Assembly: GCA_043228905.1 (NCBI GenBank)
Contig: JBHGNT010000022.1
Span: forward strand, 558,001 to 622,000
Direction of reading: 5' to 3'
DNA from: Azolla caroliniana
Lineage: Eukaryota; Polypodiophyta
DNA: 64,000 nucleotides
Part shown: positions 51,801 to 63,260 of the stretch, piece after piece
Position numbering within the stretch: the first letter of the stretch is position 1
How the letters are laid out: each line of letters begins with the position of its first letter
Translations under genes and position numbers: made by a program
Notes under the pieces: generated by a model
What the model saw: the letters and a program-made list of their open reading frames with translations, nothing else
What the model was told of the DNA's origin: nothing
Database searches by the model: none

Positions 51801-53483
51801 AAGCTGGCTAATAAAAGGCATGAATAATCATAAAAAGAAATGTCAAAGATAAAATATACGATGAACCTGCCAATTTGACTGATCACAGCACACTTACAGA
51901 GAAGAAGTCCAAGGAAACTGGAGACAACGATAAGACTGAATTCTGACCTGCAAACATACTCAAAAACTTGATTCAGATGCAACCAACACAACTCACACAA
52001 CTGAGGATAAGGATGCAGTGAAACAAGGTAAGCAAGCTTTCGTGTAACAATCAGCAACGGTTCGGTTTGAACCAAACCGAACTGTAGCCAATTGTTACTT
52101 TCGTGGAGGTAAATGAATGCTTGAGGATAAGGAACTCAAAAACTTGTTTCAGATGCAATCAACATGACTCACCCAACTTGAGGATGAGGATGAGGATGCA
52201 TTGATATAATGTAAGAAAGCTTTCGTGGAGGTAAATGAAGGATCATAAAGACATTTTAAAATTGCCAAGTTATTACCAAACTCTTGCACATCCTTATCAG
52301 TTTTGTTTTCGAAAGGGATAGACCCTTCTTCTGTGTGACTCTCCAGAGGCGATACAAACTCCTGAAATACAAAATAATTTGGATTGATTCGCATCCGAAA
52401 AAGCAGAACAACGATATATATGAAGTTGATAAATTAAATACAACTACTGCAAGATAAGCACTGCCTTTGGCACCAGCTTTGATAAAAGAAATACAAATTT
52501 TGACATATTTAGCTTTTTCAAATTACATGATAAACACTTCAAGCAAGATAGAAAACACAAGTTTAACACAACTTTGAAAAAAAAGATAAAATCAGAACGA
52601 TAATAAAAGGCCTTTGGAGAGATAGCAATGCAAGCTTAATACAAAAAAATTCCATTTTTGTTTTCCAAAGAATGAGATAATAAGAACATTAGGCATGTTT
52701 GCAAACCAAGATTCTCACACAATGTTGACATTTTTCTTTTATTTTTCACAAATGGAACAAGTAGAATGTTCAGCAAAAAAAAGAAGCAAGCTTAAAAGAA
52801 AATTTCCCTCTTTTTTTTTCAAAATGGACATAATAAGAGCTTTGGACAGAATAGTAAAAACAATATTTTTGCAATTAAATCCCAAAATAAGGACATTAAG
52901 AAAGATAATGAGGCAAGCTTAAAATAAAATTTACCCTTCTTTGTTAGAGACTAAGGAATGGAATAAAATGAACCTTAGGCAAGATCGCAACGCAAGCTCC
53001 AAGATTGGGTAAGGGCTCCACTGAACTGTTCGGTGGCTGCAAATCGAGAACATGCAGAGCTCTTGATGGATCAAAATTAGGCTGCAAAAGATAATTCAAA
53101 TGAAATTAGACATGATCAGATATAGGATAATAAATTAACAAGATTCAAGCATATAACATGTATGACATAGTGCCATAGAGAAAAAAAACGGAATAATAAT
53201 AATAATAATAATAACAAAAATATATATTTACACAAATTCAAATTACGAGGTCGCAAAGAAAACATCTCAAAGGCATAAGAAATAGTGCCAAAGTACAAAA
53301 TAAAATAGAACACATATTTAAAAACTCAAGGTAATACAGATAAAAATAAGTTTCAAAGGCAAAGACAGGGAGCAAAACTTAATAATCATTATCATAGCTA
53401 CAGACCGAAGTAAAGTTGAAGGAAATCTTCTCTTCTGCAGGAGGGTACGCTGCTTCTTCTTCTTCTTCTTCTTCTTCTGCCAT
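48882..53483 (-). CDS. LSM11-like Sm-fold protein, 11 exons, about 370 residues
   Basis: Exons: 53483-53406, 53081-52974, 52361-52277, 51947-51898, 51807-51700, 51598-51518, 50545-50473, 50120-49978, 49894-49864, 49708-49476, 49004-48882. GT/AG borders and phase agree throughout (1113 nt with stop). It starts MA followed by eight Glu. Repeated short motifs NFDPSRALH (about 28-35) and PAFDALQALY (about 108) resemble the N-terminal FDP.ALY motif of LSM11. Sm1-like sequence spans about 195-252 (VRVKVWTRHSRGVRGSLSGF, FDKHLNLLLRDIDEEY). A charged insertion of about 65 residues follows, then HRRRHLKQ and an Sm2-like VRSGD-type strand (RSGDGTLDFVIV). A long insertion between Sm1 and Sm2 is the hallmark of LSM11. 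Animal LSM11 is in U7 snRNP; the plant role is not established. The last exon and the exon-10 acceptor (chosen to keep phase) are the least certain parts. Confidence 0.75.
51965..52240. repeat. Diverged tandem duplication in intron 3 of the LSM11-like gene
   Basis: Copy 1 (about 51960-52118) and copy 2 (about 52135-52245) share AAAACTTG.TTCAGATGCA, ACTGAGGATAAGGATGCA-like sequence and GCTTTCGTGGAGGTAAATGA. Copy 1 contains the 53-bp MITE; copy 2 has the uninterrupted site. Confidence 0.75.
52045..52097. mobile_element. 53-bp hAT-like MITE in intron 3 of the LSM11-like gene
   Basis: Nearly pure inverted repeat (TAACAATCAGCAACGGTTCG ... CCAATTGTTA) flanked by perfect 8-bp duplications CTTTCGTG (52037-52044 and 52098-52105). 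Its ends match the 53648-54072 element. Confidence 0.85.
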
Positions 53484-53647
53484 TCTAATCAGTCATTTTT
53501 AGACTGCGGGATCATTTCAAAATATTGTTAAAGGTTTCTTCTTATTCTTTCCTTCATAAATATATGTATAATGTAATTACACAAATACCCCTCAAGGTGC
53601 TTTCATGAAATCTCCACATACCCTTCTTCCCAAGTAAAAGAAACAAC

Positions 53648-54072
53648 TAACAATAATCGGCAACGGTTCGGTTCGAGAGGGCCCAAACCGAACCGTTTAC
53701 AATTTCTATTTTAAAACCTGAACCACGAAACCGTTAAACCGAACCATTAAAAAATATATATTCAAAATCGTTAAGCCATTACACCAGTAAAACCACGGTT
53801 TTGTGGTTCGGTTTCAGTCTTCAGCTTAGGTCAAGTTTTAAATTTAAAATTTTAAAATATTAAAATATTTCATTATTTAAACTTTAAATTTTTTTAAAGA
53901 TTTTCCTAAACTGTGACAATAAGCCATGAAAATGAAAAGATTGTTTAAAAACAATCTTTTAAATTTTTTAAAAAAAATTTAAAACTTTTTTAAAAAATAA
54001 AAAATTGTTAAACCGTATAAGCCGTAGTTTCGCGGTTCGGTTTGGTTCAAACTAAACCGTTGCCGATTGTTA
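53648..54072. mobile_element. 425-bp hAT-like MITE upstream of the LSM11-like gene
   Basis: Left end TAACAATAATCGGCAACGG, right end the reverse complement of TAACAATCGGCAACGGTT (a 3-bp length difference). Perfect 8-bp duplications GAAACAAC lie at 53640-53647 and 54073-54080. The interior is AT-rich with GGTTCGGTTT and AACCGAACC motifs and no coding frame. It sits about 165 bp 5' of the start codon, so it may fall in the promoter. Confidence 0.88.
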
Positions 54073-54080
54073 GAAACAAC

Positions 54081-55280
54081 TTAAAGAGCTTACACAATGA
54101 GGCAATGTAGGGGGAGCTTTCTGTTTCATGCATTTTGAACACAAAGCTTCGTGTGCAATATTGTTACTACATGCTCTTTCTTTCGATGAATACAAACAAA
54201 TTATATGCTCATTGCGATTTACAGCACAACCTCAACACATAAAAGGTTGTGGGACACTCTCAAATGCTACGAAACAAGAGGAGTATTTTTTGTGGGAAAA
54301 GAACCCCCTAGATGATCTAATAGCCAAAGTTTTCAAATAAGTTTTCCATTTAATTTCCTTAGATATGCTTGTCCTCCATGTCTAACATCGAACATAAAAA
54401 ACATCATATCGCGATGACACCATAACCCCCAACATGCGAAACTTAAAGTGAAGTATTGGTGGCTTGATGTGTATAAGGATGTGGCACACTACAATTGAAC
54501 ATGCAAGAGCTACTAGATCTTGATCTTTGTAGATTAATTGGAACCTAATCTACTTATTTAATGTCATCACAAGTTTCAAAACTTAAAGCTTTTTATCTTA
54601 AGTGTTTGGGCCACTTGTAACTTTGGAACAAGTTCCCTATAAATGTCACCTATGTGCTTTATCACTTTATTTCATAAATTCATGTCTTTCCTTGCTTCTC
54701 ATAAGTATTTAGTTGGGGTCCGAGGTCGAGTGCATTTTCCATCACTGAGGTGGCCTATAGTTAAAGCACACTTGCAATGTGAGGTCATGGAATTGAGCCT
54801 ACTTGAAGAAAACTTGCAATATTATTTGCATTTGTTTCATATCGGGAAACAATTGCTTCATGACACTCACACTCTCTAAACTTGTGCCCCTGTTATGCAA
54901 GTTCACGTCATCCTATAGGATCTACCTCTTGTTCACTAATTCTTATTCATCAAAGTGAAGTTTCATAACTTCCCTTTGTTTTAACAATTTAATCGCGTTC
55001 CTTACTATTAGAACATTTACCCATCCAATTCAGTGAGGAAGTGGGTGCTTTTGTTGGTTGTCTATTTTACTTTACATGGTTTTTGGCAAACCACCATCTA
55101 GCATTTTGGAGGTGATGGATCATCTCAACCAACTCAGCCACGATTGTACCTCAAACCGGTCCTTAAACCACATATTTTCTTGGCCTCAATGCCACTGATC
55201 ATATATTTTCTCTCTTATTGAGCTCTTCGTTTGGTTGGAGCTGCTATAAAAGGAGACTACTTGTTATCCCATTTACATCA
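54081..55280. other. Intergenic DNA, nothing recognised
   Basis: Short frames at 54128-54340 and 54643-54879 have no known motif. Confidence 0.4.
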
Positions 55281-55289
55281 CTTGTTGTA

Positions 55290-55920
55290 GCACCCACATG
55301 CTTTCATAACCGCCAACCAACGAAAATGAGACCATCTTCATTTTCTATGATAAGCCCAAGGTCTCGTCTATCTATTGTATCCACCATTATTTCAAAATAG
55401 TAGCACTTTTCTTGAGTTCGACATGGTTCTGGCAAGTGTTGATATTTCAGTAAATCTTTGTTCAAACTCTTGTAGCATGGCTCCAACACTCAATCCATTA
55501 GATCTTCCTTTTGTCTAGGATGACTCATCAAGTTTGTATTCTTTGAGGATCCTATTGAAAGACTATTGATTTGGGCTCATTGCTTGAATTTCTAGGGTAT
55601 GGTGATGAAGGTTGTCTAGCTACGGGTGTCTCTCTCATCTACATCTCCATTTTTTAAGATTCTTTGTAGCAGGACACATCTTTTAGTTGAAGTGACCATT
55701 TGTGTCCACAATGCTTTCTATGGCCTTGTCAACCCCTACCGTATTATCCCTTTTGTGGAGCATATGGTCCATCCTCATCATCACCAAATGAGCAAAATCT
55801 TCACTCGACACTCCAATCATCCTCCCTTGACTCTTGTTTCTTGTAGGGTTCAATAAAGATTTTGCAAAGATCCCCATGTACGTGTAAACCGTGACCGGAA
55901 CCACTAGGAACTTGAACAAG
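55290..55920 (-). pseudogene. Possible retrotransposon gag remnant
   Basis: On the minus strand one frame reads FEQRFTEISTLARTMSN and an adjacent frame reads MVDTIDRRDLGLIIENEDGL. This resembles the 'LF...VD..DRE.LG.LLE...GLT' stretch of some plant retroelement gag proteins. Frames are broken and the assignment is tentative. The 55683-55919 frame has no recognised motif. Confidence 0.35.
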
Positions 55921-56206
55921 AGAGATGGAATTGACCCTAGTTGTTGGCTTTAGATGTTTATATTTAACTTCCTTGTATACATGTGTCTAGAGATAGGTGT
56001 GTGTGATTGTGGGTGTGTGCATACGGATGTTCAAATGAGTATGTATGTGTTATGTACATGTACATATATACATTTATTATAATGTGGAAGTGTGTAACCG
56101 TGAATATATATGGAGATGTTTGCGCGTAAAAGTATGTGTGTGCATTTGGATGCTAGTGATTTGTGTTGGAGTAGATGAATATAAATATATATGTACATAT
56201 ATACGT

Positions 56207-56513
56207 TGTTGAGCGAGCAAACACAAAATGGGTCGAACCAGTTCAACAAGCTGGTTAGGCCTACTTAGGTCGATAAGCCTAAGCTCCAGATTGCGTTCCG
56301 GATTGGCTGGATAATTCAGATGATGGACCGGACGATGGAGTGACTACGGAAGCCGATCTAGAACATCACACGCGCCGATAAGGCCTATTTTAATAGATAG
56401 GCCTAATATAGGCAATTGGTGTTAGAGGCTCTTTTAAGAGCATTGAAGTACATGTTAGTACTTCATGACAGCTCTGTCAGACGGGCTTGTATATATAAAG
56501 TGTCTTTGAGCAC
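56207..56513 (+). repeat. Copia LTR fragment A (truncated)
   Basis: Begins TGTTGAGCGAGCA and shares GGCCTAATATAGGCAATTGG, GAGGCTCTTTTAAGAGCATT and CTTGTATATATAAAGTG with LTR B in inverted orientation. Truncated where LTR B begins. Confidence 0.7.
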
Positions 56514-57075
56514 TGTAAAAAGAAGAGATATGTGTGGAAGTATATGCGGAAGACATAGAGTACACAATCGATTATCCAGAAATATAACAGTCAAGTAAAC
56601 ACATAGTAAAGGTGAGAGAGAGAAAGACTGAGTGAGCAGACAACAAACTTCTATTACAAAAAAGCTTAGTTCTAAGTACATACAATGGTGCCCAAATGCA
56701 CTTTATATATACAAGCTCATCTGATAAGGCTATCATGAAATATTGACACGTACTTCAATGCTCTTAAAAGAGCCTCTGACACTAACTGCCTATATTAGGC
56801 CTATTTACAAGAATAGGTAGATCATTTGCACGTGTGATGTTCTGGATCGGCTTCCATAACCGCTCCGTCATTTGATCTGGATTCGTCATCGGATTCGATA
56901 TCCGGTTTGTCATCTAGATTTGGCATCCAGCTTCTTGAACTAGTCTGACATCCGTTCTGGAACCTAGCTCGGAGCTTAGGCTTATTAGCCTAAGTGGGCA
57001 TAGCCAATTGGATCATATCCAGTTTGGCTTGCCAACTTGTCCAACCGGTTTGACTATTAAAAGACAAGCTCAACA
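56514..57075 (-). repeat. Copia LTR B, inverted, about 562 bp
   Basis: The plus strand starts TGTAAAAAGAAGAG and ends GCTCAACA, so the element strand runs TG...CA. Related to LTR C (ACTGTTATATTTCTGGATAA against TTGTTACGTTTCCGGATAAC). It looks like a solo LTR; no target-site duplication was found. Confidence 0.7.
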
Positions 57076-57527
57076 TGGGCCGAACCGGCTGAAGAAGTCG
57101 AGAGGCGGATTAGATGGAGACTGATTGGCTAGGCCCGGATCGGTTGCATAAGCCGAAAGCCGAATCAACTACTGGGCCAAATTGGATGGTCGAGTTGGAT
57201 GGAATCCGATGGGGCGTTAGGGGCCTATATTCCTATGTTAGTAAATAGGAATATTATAGGCAAAGTTAGTGCCAGGCTCATTCATGAGCATTAAAGTACT
57301 GATAGTACTTCTGTTAGCCCACTTGTCAAGGTTTGTATAAAATGTGCTCACTGAGCACGTTGTATGTACAGAGTGTTATTATTTTGAATACAAGTTCTGT
57401 TGTTCGCTCTCTTTGTCTCTCTCTATGTATCTCCATTCTCAGTGTTTACCTAATTGTTGTTACGTTTCCGGATAACCAACCGAGTACTCGGGGTCCTTCT
57501 ACATAACGCTTCCGCACATATCTTTTA
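57076..57527 (+). repeat. Copia LTR C (5' LTR of copia element 1)
   Basis: Same family as A and B, sharing TATTATAGGCAAAGTTAGTG, CATGAGCATTAAAGTACTG and TTGTATAAAATGTGCTC (the last with a TATA-like core). It ends ...TTTTACA immediately before a tRNA-Met primer-binding site. Its left limit is blurred where it meets LTR B. Confidence 0.75.
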
Positions 57528-59690
57528 CATGGTATCAGAGCGCGAGGGTTGAGAATCCTCTGCTGCCGACAAAGCGAACATGATAGGGACAAGTTTTTTC
57601 GTCTCCCGGAAAAGAAAAGACAGGAACATGGATAGAGCTATGGGTAGCTCACTTCCATTGGAGAAGTTGGACAGGAGCAACTACGCATCTTGGTTCTACA
57701 AGATGCACCAATGCCTGTTCGGGCACAAATACTCTAGTTATGTGGAAGGAGCGAATGAAGTACCACCAGAGCCGACACACAGAGACTTCCCATCTTGGGA
57801 GCAAGTAGTGAGCTGAGTCTTGTATTGCCTTGCCTCGTGTGTCCATGATTAGATGCTCGGGTATATAAGAGATGCAAAGTTGACGAAGGATGCTTGGGGG
57901 AACCTGAAGAGTGTACTTGCCGCCAACACCACAACCTGAAGTTGCATCTAAGGCAGGAGCTCAACAACGTTTGACAAGGAGGTATGTTGACAACTGATTA
58001 CACCAGAAAGATCAAGCATATTTGTGACTCACTTGACTCCATCAACGTGATGGTGGACGGAGAGGGGATGGTGAATATCTATCTTGGAGGTTTAGCTTAG
58101 AAATACGGGTCGTTTTGGATGGCTATCTGCACAAGGGAGAAGTCTCCGTCATTTCTCGACTTACAATCGATGCTCTATGTAGAGGAGAACCACACGAGCA
58201 CGTTAACGAGTATGCACGCCTCAACCAGATGTTGTACACAGAGGCGGATCGGCCCGTGGTCATGGTGGATGAGGTAGGTCGACGCGCAATGGAGGTGGCC
58301 GACAGGAGCAGAACCCGAGGCATAATCGAAATGTCGACAACAACTTCAGACCCTCCACAAGCAAGGGGAGTCAAGGCACTACCGGAAGCTAGCAAAGTAA
58401 GGCCACAACGGAGTGCTGGTACTATGGCAGGAAGGGCCAAAGAGAGAGCGAGTGCTCAAAGAAGAGCTGGATCAATCTGGGGTGACGTAGATAGGTGTCA
58501 AAGATTGTACTACTCTAACGGAAGCATAAAGCCAACTCGATGGCGATGTGCACCTCGAAATCGAAGGAGGTGTGGTATGTGGGTTCCAGCGCATCAAACC
58601 ACATGACAAACCATGAAGAATGGTTCTCTTATCTCGAGAAGCCGGAGCAGTCAGGGGTCGTTGAAACTAGCGATGACAACCCTCACCCCATCGAACATAT
58701 TGGACATGTCCCTCCGAGCCATGTTGGTCAAAGAGGAATCATGAGAAATGGCTTGCATGTGCCGACAATCACCAAGGGCTTGGTGTCGGTCGGACAAATT
58801 GTCGACCAGGGCATGCAAGTTCAATTTACTCACCTGGGGTGCTTCATTGAAGAAGAAAGCAAGATTATCACGCAAGGGTGTAGAGAAGGAAGGATGTTTA
58901 TCCTCAAAAACAATGACGTTGCCACCGCTATATTCTCTAAAGGGCAAAGGATCTAATCGGAATCGACCTATGGCACAAGCGGTTCGGCCATGTCAACTTC
59001 CTATGGCTTCGAGAAATGCAGTTGAAGAATATCGTTTTCGAGCTGTCGAAATTCAATGGCTAGAAGGGTCAAGCCTTTGAAGCCTCTGAATTAGGGAAGA
59101 ATCATTGACTTCCATTCGCTAATGAGAGAAATTGGATCCAAAATAAGCTCGATTTAATCCATTCAGATGTGTGCGGACTGACACAAAATGTGAGCATCGG
59201 AGGGAGCCACTATTTTGTGGCCTTTATCGGTGACTTCACTCGGCATAGTTGGGCATGCATGATAAAGAATAAGAGTGAAGTCCTCTCTTGTTTCATGAAG
59301 TAGAGCCTTGCCGAGCAGGGGACAGGACAAAAGATCAAGTTCCTCAGGACCGATGGTGGGAAAGAGTAGTTTTCTGACTAGTTCTCTAGTTATCTACAGA
59401 AGGAAGGAATTCGACGTGAATTCTCCTACAGATACATGCCGCAACAAAATGGCGTGCGGAGCAGAAGAATCGAACCATTGAAGAAGCGACCAGGGCAATG
59501 CTTGAGGAGAAGGATATGCCGAAGTTTTACTGGGCCAAAGCTAATAGGACGACTGTATACTTGTAGAAATGGGCTTCTGCAAATGGAGTGTCACCACACG
59601 AGTTGTACTTTGAGAAAAAACTGAACTTGGCACTGTTGAGAATCAAGCTCAACTTGTGTGAACATGTGCTTATGAAGAAAAGGACGATGT
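57528..59690 (+). pseudogene. Ty1/copia element 1: PBS, gag, protease, integrase; truncated
   Basis: TGGTATCAGAGC at about 57528 is the initiator-tRNA-Met binding site. Gag starts near 57628 (SSLPLEKLDRSNYASWFYKM, UBN2 type) and is broken by stops. At the protease site the usual DSGASNHMT reads VGSSASNHMT (about 58582-58610), so the catalytic Asp is lost. The GAG-pre-integrase and integrase core follow (LDLIHSDVCG about 59150, LRTDGGKE about 59345 with a stop, MPQQNGV about 59436). Sequence stops at VSPHELYFEKK near 59620, before RT; the LTR of element 2 follows directly. No RT, RNase H or 3' LTR. Confidence 0.82.
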
Positions 59691-60215
59691 GTGAAAAAGT
59701 GTGTGAGCACACTTTATTGTAATCCCTGTAGTCGTCGAGTGTGTGTGAGCACACTTTATTGTAATCCTTGTAGTTGTCGAGTGTTAATGTAGTCAAAGAA
59801 TATTAGATATTCTTATGAAAAAAACCGTACTCAAGTGGATATCTTGATTAGATTCCACCAACACTTTATTGTAATCCTTGTAGTTGTCGAGTGTTAGCAT
59901 AGTCAAAGAATATTAGATATTCTTATGACAAAATTGTACTGAAGTGGATATCTTGGTTAGATTCCACCAACACAATTTATATGGAAGTCCCTTGAGGACT
60001 TGTATATAAAACCCCTTTTGCCCATTCGGTTTTGTTGATGATCTTTAGTTAATTAATATAGCTCTCTTAAGTGCATCAGTTGTCATCCCCCTACTGTGTG
60101 TTTTCTTATTTTCTTGTTATTCTCTCTGATTCCTTCTCTTGCTTATACACTCACTCTCTCTCACACACACACTACGCTTCTGAATACTCAACTCTACTAG
60201 AGTTAGAATCCTTAC
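59691..60215 (+). repeat. 5' LTR of copia element 2, with an internal 110-bp tandem duplication
   Basis: The region ends ...GAATCCTTACA directly before a tRNA-Met primer-binding site. Inside, ACTTTATTGTAATCCTTGTA ... GATTCCACCAAC occurs twice (starting 59753 and 59863, period 110), with a further partial copy at 59711. The precise left edge is uncertain. Confidence 0.65.
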
Positions 60216-63200
60216 ATGGTATCAGAGCGTGAGGGTTAGAGATCCTTCACTGAGCTCTACCATTGAAATTGTGTGAGTAGCTAGAGACATTGTTTCAAAC
60301 CAGCTATCATCATTGTAGTGTTGCACGTCAAGAGGCTCACGTTAACAGGAGCATACGAATCAAGCTAAATCAGAGAGATGAATGCACAAATGGGTTGCAC
60401 ACTTCCAACAAAGAAGTTGGACAGGCACAACTACACATCTTGGGAATATAAGATGCAATGGTGGAGTTATATCGAGGGAGCTGAGGAAACAACCCCCGAT
60501 ATTATAAATCTCAATTACCCCACATGGCAGCAAGGCACTAGTAGGGTGATGTATTGTTTGGCAACATGTGTGCAAGATCACATGTTAAGCTATATTCGTG
60601 ATGCAAAAGCTGGCCCCTAACAAAAGCGTGGAAAAACTTGAAGAAGATTTTTGCAACTTCAACCACAACGAGAAAACTTCAACTCCAGCAAGAGTTGAAC
60701 AATATTCAGTAGGGGGATATGTCCGTGACGGACTATACCCTCCGGATCAAAGACTTATACGATTCACTTGGTTCCATCAATGTAGTAGTTGATGATGACG
60801 AGATGGTGCATATCTGCCTTGGCAGCCTCGCACAAAAATATGGCTCATTTCGAACTGCCATAACAACAAGGGAGAAGCCCCCAAACTTTTTCGACTTGCA
60901 ATCCATGCTAATGGTTGAGGAGAACCATACATGGTCGAAAAGCACGAGATCTGATGGGCAGATGCTATATACACATGATGATCTCGGTCGAGGTCACGAT
61001 CATGGTCGTGGAAATCAGGGGAGGAATGGTTGAGGAAGAGGTGGACAATGTCCACAACAATTTAATTCCAGTCAGCAAGAAGGTTGAAACAGCCGGGGGA
61101 ATTTCGGCAAAAAGGGGAGCTTTCCCCAACCTACATCAACCAGGTAGAACCAACAAACTAAATGTTGGTATTGTGGAAAGCCTGGCCACTTTGAAGTTGA
61201 GTGTCGGAAGATGAAGAATGACTCAGTTGTCTCACCTCGGCAGCAAACAAACTATGTTGTGATGGCTGACCTAGAAAACAAAGGGTCGATGTTTGTTATG
61301 TGACACCGAGCGAATAACATGATAACAAGATATGTTTGTTATGTGACACCGATGTTTCCCAACCTGATGATGTCTGGTTCGTGGTTTGAGGTGCCTCAAA
61401 TCACATGACAAGTCATCAAGAATGGTTCATGAATTTGAGGGAACCCGAGAGACCCGACGTGGTGGAGACCAATGATGATTCCACACACATGATTGAGCAC
61501 ATTGGAGATGTGGCCCTTAACAATCAGGACAAAAAGGGCTACATGAAGGATGTACTGCATGTCCTGATAGTCACAAAGAATTTGGTCTTGGTTGGCCAAA
61601 TTGTCAAGCAAGGAATGCAAGTACGATTCAATCAGGAAGGTTGCTTCGTTGAGGATAAGGGCCAACTTATCGCTCATGCAAGAAGAGAAGGTCACATGTT
61701 TATTCTTGATGTGACTGAGGTGAACACAACAATGTATTCAAAGGGACTTAAGGCCGAGTCTGATATTGAGTTGTGGCACAAAAGGGTTGGCCATGTAAAT
61801 CTCGGTAAACTTTGATCAATGCAAACAAAAGGGGATGTGTACGGATTGCCACGATTTACTTCGAAACATCCTGATAATGTATGTGGGCGTGCCAGCTAGG
61901 CAATCAACATAGGCATCCATTCCTAAGCAAAAGAAATGTGAGTAAAGGCTTGTTGGACGTCATCCACTCAGATGTATGGGGCCCAACTCAAACAACGACA
62001 ATCGGTGGGTGTAGGTACTTCGTTACCTTCATTGACGACTATTCACGTCATACTTGGATATGCCCGATGAAGTCGAAAAGTGAGGTCTTCTCCCACTTTC
62101 TTAAGTTAAAGAATCATGTGGAAAATGAGACAAATCGCAAGATTCGACGTTATGGTCTAATGGTGGCCAAGAATACTTCTTTAGCGAGTTCAAGGCCTTT
62201 CTCGAAGAGAAGGGAATTCACCCGGAATTTTCTTGTCGGTACACACCACAACAAAACGATGTTGTTGAGCGGAAGAATCACACAATTCTTGAGATGGCCC
62301 GTGCCATGCTGCAAGAGAAGAACATGCCCAAGATCTATTGGGGCAGAGACATCTGTTATGACTGTGTACAATAGGTGTACAACCGAGGGTGTCCATGACA
62401 TCACCCCTCAGGAGAAGTATTTTGGGACAAAGCCATATCTTTCGCACTTGAGGTCATTCAAACTCCAGAAGGGTTCCTACTCTCACAACAACACTATGTG
62501 TTGAACTTGCTCTACAAGTTCGGAATGACCGAGTATAAGTCCATCTCGACGTCCCTTGATCGAAATATGAAGTGAACTACAGATTCTGGTAAATTCTGCA
62601 AGCCGACACAGTATCGCCAAATAATTGGGAGTCTTATCTACCTAACTATCACCTAACTAGACCTTAGCTATCGGGTTGGGTTTTGTAGCCAATTCATGCA
62701 AAACCCCCTGCAACACTCACATGGATTGTGCTAAGCAAGTGTTATGTTATGTTAGTGGAACACTTGATTATGGTATCTTCTATAAGTGTGGAGTACCACT
62801 TCGACTTGAAGGCTTCACGGATTTTGATTGGGCGGGCAATGCATCTGATAGGAGATCCACTTCGGGATTTATATTTTCACTCGGTAGTGGAGCAATCTCT
62901 TGGTGCAGCAAGAAACAACCAACAGTCGCTCTATCGAGCACTGAGGTGGAGTATAGGGTTGCAGTTGTAGTTCCTTCTGAAGTTGTATGGCTAAAAAGAC
63001 TACTAAAAGACTTCAACGAATTGGTGAACAAGCCAATACTGATCCACTGCGATAATCTTAGCAGCATCCAGCTTGCAAAGAATCTAGTGTTTCACGCCCG
63101 GACTAAGTACATCGAGGTGCACTATCATTACATCCGTGAGTTCATATTGGCCTGCAACATTGACCTCCAATACGTTGGCACTAACATGCAAGTGACTGAT

Positions 63201-63260
63201 ATTTTCACTAAGGCACTAGGTCTCGACAAGTTACGACAATTCTTAGTGGATCTAGGCCTT
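60216..63260 (+). pseudogene. Ty1/copia element 2: gag to RNase H with RT deleted
   Basis: Primer-binding site TGGTATCAGAGC at about 60216. Gag UBN2 part from 60378 (LPTKKLDRHNYTSWEYKM), with zinc knuckle CWYCGKPGHFEVEC at about 61164. The protease site reads FVV-stop-GASNHMT (about 61380), so both catalytic positions are lost. Pre-integrase LWHKRVGHVNLGKL (about 61771). Integrase IHSDVWGP, TFIDDYSRHTW, with the second Asp and the Glu in shifted frames. At about 62450 the KPYLSHLR phrase jumps directly to GFLLSQQHYVLNLLYKFGM, the very end of RT, so nearly all RT is missing. RNase H follows (DFDWAG, SSTEVEY, IHCDN, RTKYIEVHYHYIRE), ending near 63250. No 3' LTR recognised. Confidence 0.85.

Noticed and set aside
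57528-63260. One intact copia element across the whole right end
   Set aside because: Two separate primer-binding sites, two gags and two protease/integrase sets show two elements; neither has an RT or a 3' LTR.
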